Shown: positions 43,433-51,660 of the stretch, in pieces
How positions within the stretch are numbered: position 1 is the stretch's first letter
Layout of the letters: each line of letters begins with the position of its first letter
Source: CAVXYG01 sp963766005
GTDB taxonomy: Bacteria; Actinomycetota; Actinomycetes; S36-B12; GCA-2699445
Assembly (NCBI GenBank): GCA_963766005.1
Contig: CAVXYG010000008.1
Location: 62,001 to 126,000, forward strand
Length of the DNA stretch: 64,000 nt
Reading direction: 5' to 3'
Notes under the pieces: generated by a model
Told to the model about the DNA's origin: nothing
The model's database searches: none
The model's input: only the letters and a program-made list of their open reading frames with translations
Program-made: the position numbers and the translations under genes

Positions 43433-44344
43433 ATGGCATCGAGGGCCGTACCAGGACCACCGGACGGCGCCGCGTGGCGGCACGCCTGCACTGAGGCGGG
43501 CCTGCCCACCGGCATGGTCGAATCGGTGATCGCCGCAGCGCTGGCGGAGGACCTCGACGGGGGCGTCGATGTCACCTCCCTGGCCACGCTGCCGGCCGAC
43601 CACCGCTGCACCGTCGATCTCGTCGCACGGGTGCCCGGCGTCGTCGCCGGCGGACCGGTCGCGGCGGCGGTGTTCGATATCGCTTCCGGCGGCGCCTGTC
43701 GGGTGCAGGTGCAGGTACCCGACGGCGCCCGCGTCGAGGCGGGCACTGCCGTGCTGACCGTCACCGGCCCGACCCGCGCCGTGCTCACCGGGGAGCGGAC
43801 CGCGCTGAACCTGCTCGGCCACCTCAGCGGGGTCGCCACCGCGACCGCGGAGTGGGTCGATGCCGTCGCCGGGACGACGGCCCGGGTGCGGGATACCCGC
43901 AAGACCCTGCCGGGCCTGCGGGTGCTGCAGAAGTACGCGGTGCGCTGCGGCGGCGGCGTCAACCACCGGATGGGGCTGTTCGATGCCGCGCTCATCAAGG
44001 ACAACCACGTGGCCGCCGCAGGGGGCGTCGTCCCGGCGCTGGAGGCGGTGCGCGCCCGCTGGCCCGACGTGGAAGTCGAGGTGGAGGTGGATTCCCTGGA
44101 CCAGCTGCGGGAACTCCTCGCGGCCGGTGCCACGCAGATCCTCCTGGACAACTTCGCTATCGATGAGCTGCGCGAGGCGGTCGCGCTGACCGCGGGCCGG
44201 GCGGCGCTCGAGGCCTCCGGCGGGCTGCGGATCGACACTGCGCGCGCTGTGGCTGAGACCGGTGTGGACTACATTGCGGTGGGCGCGCTGACGCACTCGG
44301 TGCCGGTGCTCGACATCGGCGCCGACTACCGCTCGGAGGTGTGA
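43433..44344 (+). CDS. nadC: Nicotinate-nucleotide pyrophosphorylase (carboxylating)
   Basis: A 303-residue quinolinate phosphoribosyltransferase. GERTALNLLGHLSGVAT, DTRKTLPGLRVLQKYAV, GGGVNHRMGLFDAALIKDNH and the C-terminal GVDYIAVGALTHS are intact. GAGGAGACAACG precedes ATG 43433. It makes nicotinate mononucleotide from NadB/NadA product. coaX follows at once. Confidence 0.94.
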   Translation: MASRAVPGPPDGAAWRHACTEAGLPTGMVESVIAAALAEDLDGGVDVTSLATLPADHRCTVDLVARVPGVVAGGPVAAAVFDIASGGACRVQVQVPDGARVEAGTAVLTVTGPTRAVLTGERTALNLLGHLSGVATATAEWVDAVAGTTARVRDTRKTLPGLRVLQKYAVRCGGGVNHRMGLFDAALIKDNHVAAAGGVVPALEAVRARWPDVEVEVEVDSLDQLRELLAAGATQILLDNFAIDELREAVALTAGRAALEASGGLRIDTARAVAETGVDYIAVGALTHSVPVLDIGADYRSEV

Positions 44345-44345
44345 C

Positions 44346-45107
44346 GTGCTGCTCGTCATCGATGTCGGCAATACCCAGACGGTGCTCGGGATCTTCGACG
44401 GCCCCGAGCTCCAGCAGTCCTGGCGGATCAAGACCGACGCGCAGGACACCGCCGACGAACTCATGCTGAAGTTCCGCGGGCTGCTCTGCGACAGTCCCGC
44501 CGTCACCGGCATCGCGCTGTGCTCGACGGTGCCTTCGGTGCTGCACGAGATGCGCCGCATGCTGCACCGGTACTACAGCGGGACCCCGACCGTGATCGTC
44601 GAGAAGGGGACCAGGACCGGGGTGTCGATCCTGGTGGACAACCCCCGCGAGGTCGGGGCCGATCGCATCGTGAACACCGTCGCGGCATTCCAGCGCTACG
44701 GCGGCCCGTGCATCGTCGTGGATTTCGGAACCTCCACCAACCTGGACGTGGTGTCGGCCGAAGGGGCGTTCCTCGGCGGGGCGCTGGCTCCCGGTATCCA
44801 GATCTCGCTCGAGGCGCTGGCCGCCCGGGCTGCGCAACTGCGCAAGGTCGAGCTCGTGCCGCCGCCTTCGCCGATCGGCAAGAACACCGTGGCGGCCCTG
44901 CAGTCGGGTGCCCTGTACGGGTTCGCCGGCCAGGTCGACAACCTCGTCCGGCGGATCACCGACGAGATCGGCGAGGTGGCTGCAGTCGTCGCCACCGGCG
45001 GTCTGGCCGGCGTCGTCATCGCCGAGTCGCAGACCATCACCCACAAGGACCCGTACCTCACGCTGTACGGTCTGCAGATCCTGTTCGCGCGCAACCAGGT
45101 GGGCTAG
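44346..45107 (+). CDS. coaX: Type III pantothenate kinase
   Basis: A 253-residue ASKHA-fold kinase, first CoA step. DVGNTQTVLGIF, NPREVGADRIVN, VVDFGTSTNLDVV and GGALAPGIQIS are the family motifs. GTG 44346 has GGAGG upstream and starts 1 bp after the nadC stop. Together with panC it covers two steps of CoA supply. Confidence 0.93.
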   Translation: MLLVIDVGNTQTVLGIFDGPELQQSWRIKTDAQDTADELMLKFRGLLCDSPAVTGIALCSTVPSVLHEMRRMLHRYYSGTPTVIVEKGTRTGVSILVDNPREVGADRIVNTVAAFQRYGGPCIVVDFGTSTNLDVVSAEGAFLGGALAPGIQISLEALAARAAQLRKVELVPPPSPIGKNTVAALQSGALYGFAGQVDNLVRRITDEIGEVAAVVATGGLAGVVIAESQTITHKDPYLTLYGLQILFARNQVG

Positions 45108-45146
45108 CCGGCTTCGTCCGACCGTTGCCGGCGCGACCGCGGTCGC

Positions 45147-45152
45147 TACCCT
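45147..45152 (+). promoter_or_regulatory. Putative promoter (TTGCCG ... TACCCT) of lysS
   Basis: TACCCT ends 6 nt before GTG 45159; TTGCCG at 45125-45130 lies 16 nt upstream as a possible -35. Confidence 0.6.
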
Positions 45153-45158
45153 TGATCG

Positions 45159-46712
45159 GTGACCGATCACCCGCACGAGCACCAGGCGCACGACCCATCG
45201 GCAGAGCGCATCCCGGAGCAGGTCAGCGTGCGCATGGCGAAGCGGGAGCGGCTGCTCGCACGACGGCGGAGCCTACGCGGCGGCCCTTCCCATCACCGCG
45301 ACGATTCCCGAGGTCCGCACGCGGTACCCGGATCTGCAGCCGGGCAGCATGACCGGCGAGACGGTCGGCGTGGCCGGCAGGGTGCTGTTCCTGCGCAACA
45401 CCGGCAAGCTGTGCTTCGCCACGCTGCACGCCGGGGACGGCACGCCGCTGCAGGTGATGCTCAGCCTGCAGGTCGTGGGAGCCGAGGCGCTCGAGGCGTG
45501 GAAGGCGCTGGTCGACATCGGCGACCACATCTTCGTCCGCGGCGAGGTGGGCACGTCCCGTCGCGGCGAGCTGAGCGTGTTCGCTGCGGAATGGCGCATG
45601 GCCGCCAAGGCGTTGCGCCCGCTGCCGGTGGCGCACAAGGAGCTGGCCGAGGACACGCGCGCCCGGCAGCGGTACGTGGACCTCATCATGCGGCGAGCAG
45701 GCCCGACAGGTCGCCCGGCAGCGGGTCGCGGCGGTGGCCAGCCTGCGCTCCTCCCTGACCCGGCGCGGCTACCTCGAGGTGGAGACCCCTGTCCTGCAGA
45801 CCCAGCAGGGCGGGGCCGCGGCACGTCCGTTCATCACCCATATGAATGCCTTCGATATGGACCTGTATCTGCGAATCGCGCCGGAACTCTTCCTGAAGCG
45901 CTGCGTTGTCGGTGGCATGGAACGGGTTTTCGATCTGAATCGGAACTTCCGCAACGAGGGTGCCGACAGTACCCATTCGCCTGAAATTCTCGATGTTGGA
46001 GTTCTATCAGGCCTACGCCGACTACCGGGAGATGGCGGCACTCACCCGGGGACTCATCCAGGAGGCCGCAGAAGCGGTCGCCGGGTCGCAGTCGGTGACC
46101 CACGCCGACGGCTCGGTGCACGACCTGTCGGGGGCCTGGGACGAGGTCGATCTGTACTCCTCGCTGTCGAAGGCGGTGGGTGAGGAGATCACGCCGGGGA
46201 CACCGGTGGCACGGCTGCAGCACCTGTGCGCGGCAGTCGGGATCGAGCCCGACCACGCCTGGGTGGCGGGCCGGTTCGCCGAGGAGTTGTTCGAGCACCA
46301 CGTGGTCGGCGGATTCACGCGCCCGACCTTCGTGTTCGACTACCCGCTCGACACCTCACCGCTGGTGCGCGAGCACCGCTCCAAGCCCGGTGTGGTGGAG
46401 AAGTGGGACCTGTACATCAACGGCTACGAGCAGGCCACCGGGTACTCCGAGTTGGTCGATCCCGTCATCCAGCGGGAGCGACTCGTGGAGCAGGCCGCCC
46501 TGCGAGCAGCCGGTGATTCCGAGGCGATGCAGGTGGACGAGGACTTTCTGCGCGCCCTGGAGTTCGGAATGCCGCCCTGCGGCGGCGTCGGCATCGGTGT
46601 GGATCGGCTGCTCATGTCCCTGACCGGCCTCGGGATCCGGGAGACGATCCTGTTCCCCCTGGTCAAGCCGATGCGCGAGCCGCGCTATGAGCAGGACGTC
46701 GATGGGCAGTAA
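45159..46712 (+). CDS. lysS: Lysyl-tRNA synthetase, class II (three apparent one-base insertions)
   Basis: All segments of a ~516-residue LysRS are present in order but in three frames: an N-terminal helix (ERIPEQVSVRMAKRERLLA), an OB-fold (TVGVAGRVLFLRNTGKLCF), motif 2 region (ERVFDLNRNFRNEGADSTHSPE) and motif 3 (GGVGIGVDRLLMSLTG). Frame breaks lie near 45259-45270, at 45691-45694, and in AAA at 45984-45986; dropping one base at each restores the protein. A real genome with a dead lysS would need another copy, so assembly error is more likely. lsr2 proximity is typical. Confidence 0.85.
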
Positions 46713-47235
46713 CTCCGCCGCGGCGGTGCGCGTCCGAGCGGCCCGCACCGGCGACGTCGCGGTGATCCGGGATCTGGTCGATGCCTACGCGCCGGACCGC
46801 CGCCTGCTGGGCAAGGCCACGGTGCAGTTGTACGAGGACATCCAGGAGTTCGTGGTCGCGGAGGTCGACGGTGCCGTCATCGGCTGCGGTGCGCTGCACG
46901 TCATGTGGGAGGATCTCGGCGAAGTCCGTACCGTGGCCGTCCTGCCCTCGCAGTTGCGGCGAGGCGTGGGGCGGCTCGTTGTCGCCGCCCTCGTCGAGCG
47001 TGCCGCGGACCTCGGCGTGCGGCGGCTCTTCTGCCTGACGTTCGCGGTGGAGTTCTTCGGGGAACTCGGATTCGCGCCGATTGCGGGAACGCCCATCACC
47101 TCCGACGTGTTTGCCGAGTTGTTGCAGAGCGAGGACGAGGGCGTTGCCGAGTTCCTCGACCTCGAGCGCGTGAAACCGAACACGTTGGGGAATACCCGGA
47201 TGCTCCTGCGCTTGCCAGAAAAGGCCCTACCATAG
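46702..47235 (+). CDS. argA: Amino-acid N-acetyltransferase (actinobacterial ArgA type)
   Basis: A 177-residue GNAT enzyme. GCGALHVMWEDLGEVRTVAV and the acetyl-CoA loop QLRRGVGRLV are visible, and the C-terminal EDEGVAEFLDLERVKPNTLGNTRMLL matches the mycobacterial ArgA group that acetylates glutamate or glutamine at the start of arginine synthesis. ATG 46702 has AGGA 6 nt before it; ATG 46687 is in frame. It overlaps the end of lysS by 11 bp. Confidence 0.82.
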   Translation: MGSNSAAAVRVRAARTGDVAVIRDLVDAYAPDRRLLGKATVQLYEDIQEFVVAEVDGAVIGCGALHVMWEDLGEVRTVAVLPSQLRRGVGRLVVAALVERAADLGVRRLFCLTFAVEFFGELGFAPIAGTPITSDVFAELLQSEDEGVAEFLDLERVKPNTLGNTRMLLRLPEKALP

Positions 47236-47276
47236 TGGAGTATCAAAGGTATTCATCAGCGACGAAAGGGCATGCT
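47236..47276 (+). promoter_or_regulatory. AT-enriched lsr2 upstream region
   Basis: A 41-bp stretch of about 46% GC in a ~70% GC neighbourhood, with TATCAAAG and TATTCAT runs and AAAGGG as ribosome-binding sequence 6 nt before GTG 47277. A likely promoter and possible Lsr2 self-binding site. Confidence 0.5.
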
Positions 47277-47615
47277 GTGGTCACGCGTGTGGTCGAGGTG
47301 TTCGAGGATGATCTTGACGGTGGCGCTGCTGACGTCACCGTGTCGTTCTCGCTGGACGGCAAGCAGTACGAGATCGACCTCACCAGCGCGAACGCGCAGC
47401 GACTGCGGGACGCTGTCGAGCCGTTCCTGGCCGCCGCGCGCCCCGCGGCGGCCAGGCCGGTGCGCCAGTCGCGGCGCTCCTCGTCCCAGACCCCGGCAGA
47501 GTCCCCGGCACAGATCCGCGAGTGGGCGCGGGCGAACGGCTACGAGGTCAACGAGCGGGGCCGGATCCCGGCGAGCGTGGTGGCCGCCTACCGGGTGGCG
47601 CACGGTACGGCCTGA
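47277..47615 (+). CDS. lsr2: Lsr2-family nucleoid-associated silencer
   Basis: A 112-residue H-NS-like xenogeneic silencer. The N-terminal oligomerisation domain (EVFEDDLDGGAADVTVSFSLDGKQYEIDL) is joined by a Ser/Arg/Ala-rich linker to the DNA-binding domain IREWARANGYEVNERGRIPASVVAAY, whose RGR inserts into AT-rich minor grooves. Position behind lysS is conserved in mycobacteria. A strong hairpin follows the stop. Confidence 0.93.
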   Translation: MVTRVVEVFEDDLDGGAADVTVSFSLDGKQYEIDLTSANAQRLRDAVEPFLAAARPAAARPVRQSRRSSSQTPAESPAQIREWARANGYEVNERGRIPASVVAAYRVAHGTA

Positions 47616-47637
47616 GCGCGGGATTGCCTCCCCGCGC
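47616..47637 (+). terminator. Hairpin directly after lsr2
   Basis: GCGCGGG (47616-47622) pairs perfectly with CCCGCGC (47631-47637) around an 8-nt loop, starting at the base after the stop codon. Between convergent genes. Confidence 0.6.
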
Positions 47638-47660
47638 TGCCCGGGCGGTGGATCGTCGCT

Positions 47661-47681
47661 GGACCCTGGACCCTGGACCCT
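47661..47681. repeat. GGACCCT heptamer repeated three times
   Basis: Perfect tandem units at 47661-47667, 47668-47674 and 47675-47681, reaching the stop codon of the convergent SDR-like gene. Confidence 0.9.
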
Positions 47682-48361
47682 CAGCGGCCCGGTCGCCAGT
47701 CGGGCCCGTCCTCGGTGACGAAGACCTCCGTCGGTCGCTCGATGCCAACGGTGGCGAGGTCGGCGTAGCTCGCCGCCGCCCGCTGCGGATCGATCGCGCC
47801 CTCGGGAGCCAGCGTGCCCCGAATGGTCACGATGGCCACGTGCACACCGTCGGGCCGCAACTCCTGCGCCGTCGCGCGCGCCAGATGCCGGAGGCCCGTC
47901 TTCTGGATGCCGAGCGCGATGGCATCGGGATCGTAGCGCAGCGCAGCCTCGCTGCCTGTGAACAGGAGTGTGCTGCGCGGTGCGTTGGCGCGCAGATCGG
48001 CGACGGTCGCCTGCAAGGTGACCAGTGCCGGTGTCAGGCCCAGCGCCAGCCCCGCGCGGAAGTCCTCCGGCCGCACCGTCGTCGGGGTGCCCGTCACCCA
48101 CAGGGACGGATTGAAGACCACCACGTCCACCGGCCCCACAGCGCCGCGCGCAGCAGCGATGGCGGCGATGAGTTCGTCGTCCACCGTGATGTCGGCGCAG
48201 AAGCCGGCCGAGGGCACCGATGCAGCCGCCAGGTTGGCCACCACCGGGTCCACGTCCGCCGAGGTCCGGCCGATGAGCGCCACCGGCCCATGGGCGGGTC
48301 CGAGGGCCGCCGCGACGGCCCCGCCGAGCCGTGGTCCCGCACCCACGATGAGCGTTGCCAC
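47681..48361 (-). CDS. SDR-fold protein lacking the catalytic tyrosine
   Basis: A 226-residue Rossmann protein. The N-terminal VGAGPRLGGAVA is an atypical SDR dinucleotide loop, and STLLFTGSEAAL holds the Ser position. Where YxxxK is expected the sequence reads ALGIQKTGLRHL: the Lys is kept but Tyr is Leu. Dehydrogenase activity is therefore doubtful; a binding or regulatory role is possible. GTG 48361 lies 4 bp after the glgA stop on the same strand. Confidence 0.75.
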   Translation of the reverse strand: MATLIVGAGPRLGGAVAAALGPAHGPVALIGRTSADVDPVVANLAAASVPSAGFCADITVDDELIAAIAAARGAVGPVDVVVFNPSLWVTGTPTTVRPEDFRAGLALGLTPALVTLQATVADLRANAPRSTLLFTGSEAALRYDPDAIALGIQKTGLRHLARATAQELRPDGVHVAIVTIRGTLAPEGAIDPQRAAASYADLATVGIERPTEVFVTEDGPDWRPGR

Positions 48362-48364
48362 GCG

Positions 48365-49529
48365 CTACTGCCCCGAAACCCGGCGGTAGACGTCGACGGT
48401 TCGCGCCGCTATGGCGTCCCAGCCGAAGTGCTCGGCTGCCCGCTCGCGGCCCGCCTCGCCCATCCGACCCGCCATGCCGGGATCGGCGACGACCCGGTCC
48501 AGCGCGGTGGCGAGCCCGAACTCGAAGGCCTCCGGCGCCGCCGCGTCGTAGTGGACCAGGAGTCCGGTTGCGCCGTCCTGGACCACCTCGGGGATCCCGC
48601 CCACATCGCTGGCCACGACGGGCGTTGCGCAGGCCATCGCCTCCAGGTTCACGATGCCGAGCGGCTCGTAGACCGAGGGGCATACGAAGGCCGCGGCCGC
48701 CGCGTACAGGGCGATCACGTCGTCCTTGGGCAGCATGTCCTCGATCCAGACCACCGACCCGGGGCCGCGCTCGGAGCGCAGCGCCGCCACGCCGGCCCGG
48801 ACCTCCTCGCCGAGCTCGGGGGTGTCGGGTGAGGACGCGCACAGCACCAGACGGGCGCCGGTCCCCATCTGCCGCACCGCCCGCAGCAGGTGCGGCAGGC
48901 CCTTCTGCCGCGTGATTCTGCCGACGAACAGGATGAACGGCTCGTCGTCGGGGATGCCGAGTCGCGCCATGACGCCCGCCGCGTCGGTCGGCCGGTAGAC
49001 GTCCACATCGATCCCGTTGTGGATCACCCAGACCCGGTCCGGGATCCACGTCGGGGTAGCTGGCCAGCACGTCGTTGCGCATCCCGTTGCTCACCGCGAT
49101 GATCCCGTCGGCGTTGCGGTAGGCCTCGGCCTCCGCCCAGCTCGACAGCCGGTAGCCGCCGCCGAGCTGCTCGGCCTTCCACGGGCGCAGCGGCTCGAGG
49201 CTGTGGGCCGTGATGATGTGCGGGACCCCGTGCAGCAGCGCCCCGAGGTGGCCGCCCAGGTTGGCGTACCACGTGTGGGAATGCAGGACATCGGCCCCCG
49301 CAACGCCATCGGCCATCAGCAGGTCCACGCCGAGGGTGGCCAGCGCGGCGTTGGTGTCGGCGAGCTCGGCCGGGGGCCGGTAGGCGCGAGCATCCCCGCG
49401 CGGTGCGCCGAAGCAGTGCACATCGACGTCCACCAGGCGCTGCAGGTGGGCCACGAGCTGGTCCACGTGGACGCCGGCACCGCCATAGATCTCGGGCGGC
49501 CATTCCTTGGTCAGCACAGCGATCCGCAT
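48365..49529 (-). CDS. glgA: GT4-type glycogen/maltose-1-phosphate synthase (one apparent extra base)
   Basis: About 387 residues after repair, the same length as the mycobacterial Rv1212c-type enzyme that uses ADP-glucose. N-terminal TKEWPPEIYGGAGVHVDQLV, HSHTWYANLGG, then FVGRITRQKGLPHLL and the C-terminal PSVYEPLGIVNLEAMAC with the conserved E(x7)E are clear. The frame breaks in CCGGG at 49039-49043: removing one base gives DPDRVWVIHNGIDVD. Divergent from glgC with ~110 bp between, as in mycobacteria. Confidence 0.87.
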
Positions 49530-49535
49530 AGCGGC

Positions 49536-49541
49536 AGCGTA
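49536..49541 (-). promoter_or_regulatory. Putative -10 element (TACGCT, minus strand) of glgA
   Basis: On the minus strand TACGCT ends 6 nt before ATG 49529. Confidence 0.5.
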
Positions 49542-49628
49542 GGGGCCTGCGCCTCGGCATTGCCGAACCAGTGCCAACCTCGACCAATCCGCCCGCCCAT
49601 CGGCCGCGAGACCTCCGGCCGGGCGCGT

Positions 49629-49634
49629 TAGTGT
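49629..49634 (+). promoter_or_regulatory. Putative -10 element (TAGTGT) of glgC
   Basis: TAGTGT ends 6 nt before ATG 49641; shares the 111-bp divergent region with the glgA element. Confidence 0.55.
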
Positions 49635-49640
49635 GCGGTT

Positions 49641-50879
49641 ATGGCCAACCGCGCTTCCCGGTACGGACCGAAAGTCCTCGGCATCGTCCTCGCCGGAGGC
49701 GAGGGCAAGCGGCTCTTTCCGCTGACGCACGACCGGGCGAAGCCCGCGGTGCCCTTCGGCGGGTCCTACCGCCTGGTGGACTTCGTCCTGTCGAACCTGG
49801 TCAACGCCAGCTACACGCGGCTGTGCGTCCTGACCCAGTACAAGTCGCATTCGCTGGACCGGCACATCACCACGTCGTGGCGCATGTCCTCGCTCACCGG
49901 CGACTACGTCACCGCCGTGCCGGCGCAGCAGCGGCTCGGCCCTCGCTGGTACACCGGCAGCGCCGACGCGATCTTCCAGAGCCTGAACCTGGTCTACGAC
50001 GAGCGGCCGGACTACGTCGTGGTCTTCGGTGCCGACCACGTCTACCGGATGGACCCGGAGCAGATGGTGGACGCCCACATCCAGTCCGGTGCCGGGGTCA
50101 CGGTGGCCGGGATCCGGCAGCGCCGCTCGGAGGCCCATGCCTTCGGCGTGATCGAGGTGGGCCCGGACGGTCGGACCATCTCGCGGTTCCTGGAGAAGCC
50201 GAGCGATCCGCCCGGCACGCCGGACGACCCCGAGATGTCCTACATCTCGATGGGCAACTACGTCTTCAGCACCGAGGCCCTCATCGAGGCGCTGCGCGTG
50301 GACGCCGGGGACGAGGGGTCGGTGCACGATATGGGCGGCAACATCATCCCGATGTTCACCGAGGCCGGTGAGGCGCACGTCTACGATTTCGCGGCGAACG
50401 AGGTGCCGGGTTCCACCGATCGCGACCGCGGCTACTGGCGCGACGTCGGGACCCTGGACGCCTACCACGACGCCCACATGGATCTCGTCTCGGTGCACCC
50501 CGTGTTCAACCTGTACAACCGGCAATGGCCCATCCTGAACTCGCCGCCGCCGATGCCGCCGGCCAAGTTCGTCGAGGGCGGCAACGCCCACGAGTCGATG
50601 GTCTCGGCCGGATCGATCGTCGCCGGCGCCCACGTCCGCAACTCCGTCGTCGGGGTGGACGTCCGCATCGCGCAGGGCAGCTACGTGGAGGGGTCGGTGA
50701 TCATCAACGGGACCCGGATCGGCCGCAACGCGGTCATCCGCCGCGCCATCCTGGACAAGAACGTCGTGGTGCCGGACGGCGCGAAGATCGGCGTCGATCT
50801 GGCCGCCGACGCGCAGCGCTACACCGTGACCGACAACGGCGTGGTCGTGCTCGGCAAGGGCACGGTCGTCGAGCCGTAG
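49641..50879 (+). CDS. glgC: Glucose-1-phosphate adenylyltransferase
   Basis: A 412-residue enzyme making ADP-glucose. The nucleotide loop VLAGGEGKRLFPLT, AKPAVPFGG, FGADHVYRMD, the substrate-binding segment ISRFLEKP, and C-terminal hexapeptide beta-helix with DKNVVVPDGAKIGVD are intact. The product feeds the divergent GT4 synthase. Start follows a -10 hexamer by 6 nt. Confidence 0.94.
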   Translation: MANRASRYGPKVLGIVLAGGEGKRLFPLTHDRAKPAVPFGGSYRLVDFVLSNLVNASYTRLCVLTQYKSHSLDRHITTSWRMSSLTGDYVTAVPAQQRLGPRWYTGSADAIFQSLNLVYDERPDYVVVFGADHVYRMDPEQMVDAHIQSGAGVTVAGIRQRRSEAHAFGVIEVGPDGRTISRFLEKPSDPPGTPDDPEMSYISMGNYVFSTEALIEALRVDAGDEGSVHDMGGNIIPMFTEAGEAHVYDFAANEVPGSTDRDRGYWRDVGTLDAYHDAHMDLVSVHPVFNLYNRQWPILNSPPPMPPAKFVEGGNAHESMVSAGSIVAGAHVRNSVVGVDVRIAQGSYVEGSVIINGTRIGRNAVIRRAILDKNVVVPDGAKIGVDLAADAQRYTVTDNGVVVLGKGTVVEP

Positions 50880-50940
50880 CGGCCGTGCAGCCGACGCGCG
50901 TGCCCGGCCTGCCCGCCGCTCGTGCCGCGGTGGGGGGAGG

Positions 50941-51471
50941 GTGAACGGTCTCGTGGCCGTGATCGGGGCCGAGTGCTCGGGGAAGAGCACCCTCGCCCAC
51001 GGCCTGGGGTCCCGGCTCCCCGGCCGAGTGGTCCCGGAGCAGTTGCGCATCTTCGTCCGAGAGCAGGGCAGAGTGCCGGGGCCGCAGGAGCAGCGCGCGG
51101 TCATGGAGCGGCAGATGGCGGCGGAGCGCACAGCGGTCGCCGCCGCCCGCGAGGGCTGGGTCGTCTCGGATTCCGGTGCCCTCATGACGGCGGTCTACAG
51201 CCTGCTGTACTACGACGACGACGCACTCCTCGCGCCGGCCCTGCGCCACCATCGACAGGCGTACGCCGCGACCCTCTGGTGCGGGATCGACCTGCCGTGG
51301 GTCGCCGACACCGGGTACCGCGACGGCCCCGACCACCGGCGCCGGGGGCATGCGATCATCGCCGAGCTCGTTGCCGGGCAAGCCCTGGCGGCCTCGATCG
51401 TGACCGGCGATCGGGCCCACCGGATCCGTGTCGCGATGCGGGTCGTGTCCGGTGCCGGAGGGCCGCGCTGA
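50941..51471 (+). CDS. NadR-like P-loop ATPase/kinase
   Basis: A 176-residue P-loop protein. Walker A GAECSGKST, VVPEQLRIFVREQGR and a DLPWVADTGYRDGPDHR segment resemble the ribosylnicotinamide-kinase part of NadR (AAA_28), without an adenylyltransferase or DNA-binding domain. It might phosphorylate nicotinamide riboside or another nucleoside; unproven. GTG 50941 touches the GGGGGGAGG; GTG 50953 would give better spacing and is a realistic alternative start. Confidence 0.72.
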   Translation: MNGLVAVIGAECSGKSTLAHGLGSRLPGRVVPEQLRIFVREQGRVPGPQEQRAVMERQMAAERTAVAAAREGWVVSDSGALMTAVYSLLYYDDDALLAPALRHHRQAYAATLWCGIDLPWVADTGYRDGPDHRRRGHAIIAELVAGQALAASIVTGDRAHRIRVAMRVVSGAGGPR

Positions 51472-51660
51472 TCGCCCGTCGGCGGTGCCGGACCGCTGGT
51501 ATCCCGGACCTTCGCACGAGACGCCCTCGGGCAGCTTCGGGCTGCGCGTCCGCTGCCGCCCGCCAGCCCGGGCAGCGGCCGTCGCCGCGCAGCCCGCCAG
51601 GTGCGGCGGCGCCGATCACGGGCCACGCGCAGGGCAGCGCACGTGTGGGAGGATGGCGGC

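Noticed and set aside
45159..46712. lysS as a true pseudogene
   Set aside because: Catalytic motifs are all conserved and each break is a single extra base; neutral decay would have left other damage.
47256..51185. A 1309-codon open frame on the minus strand
   Set aside because: It crosses glgC, glgA, lsr2 and an SDR-like gene, mostly in antisense or wrong frame. Only its part at ~49040-49529 is real (GlgA N-terminus).
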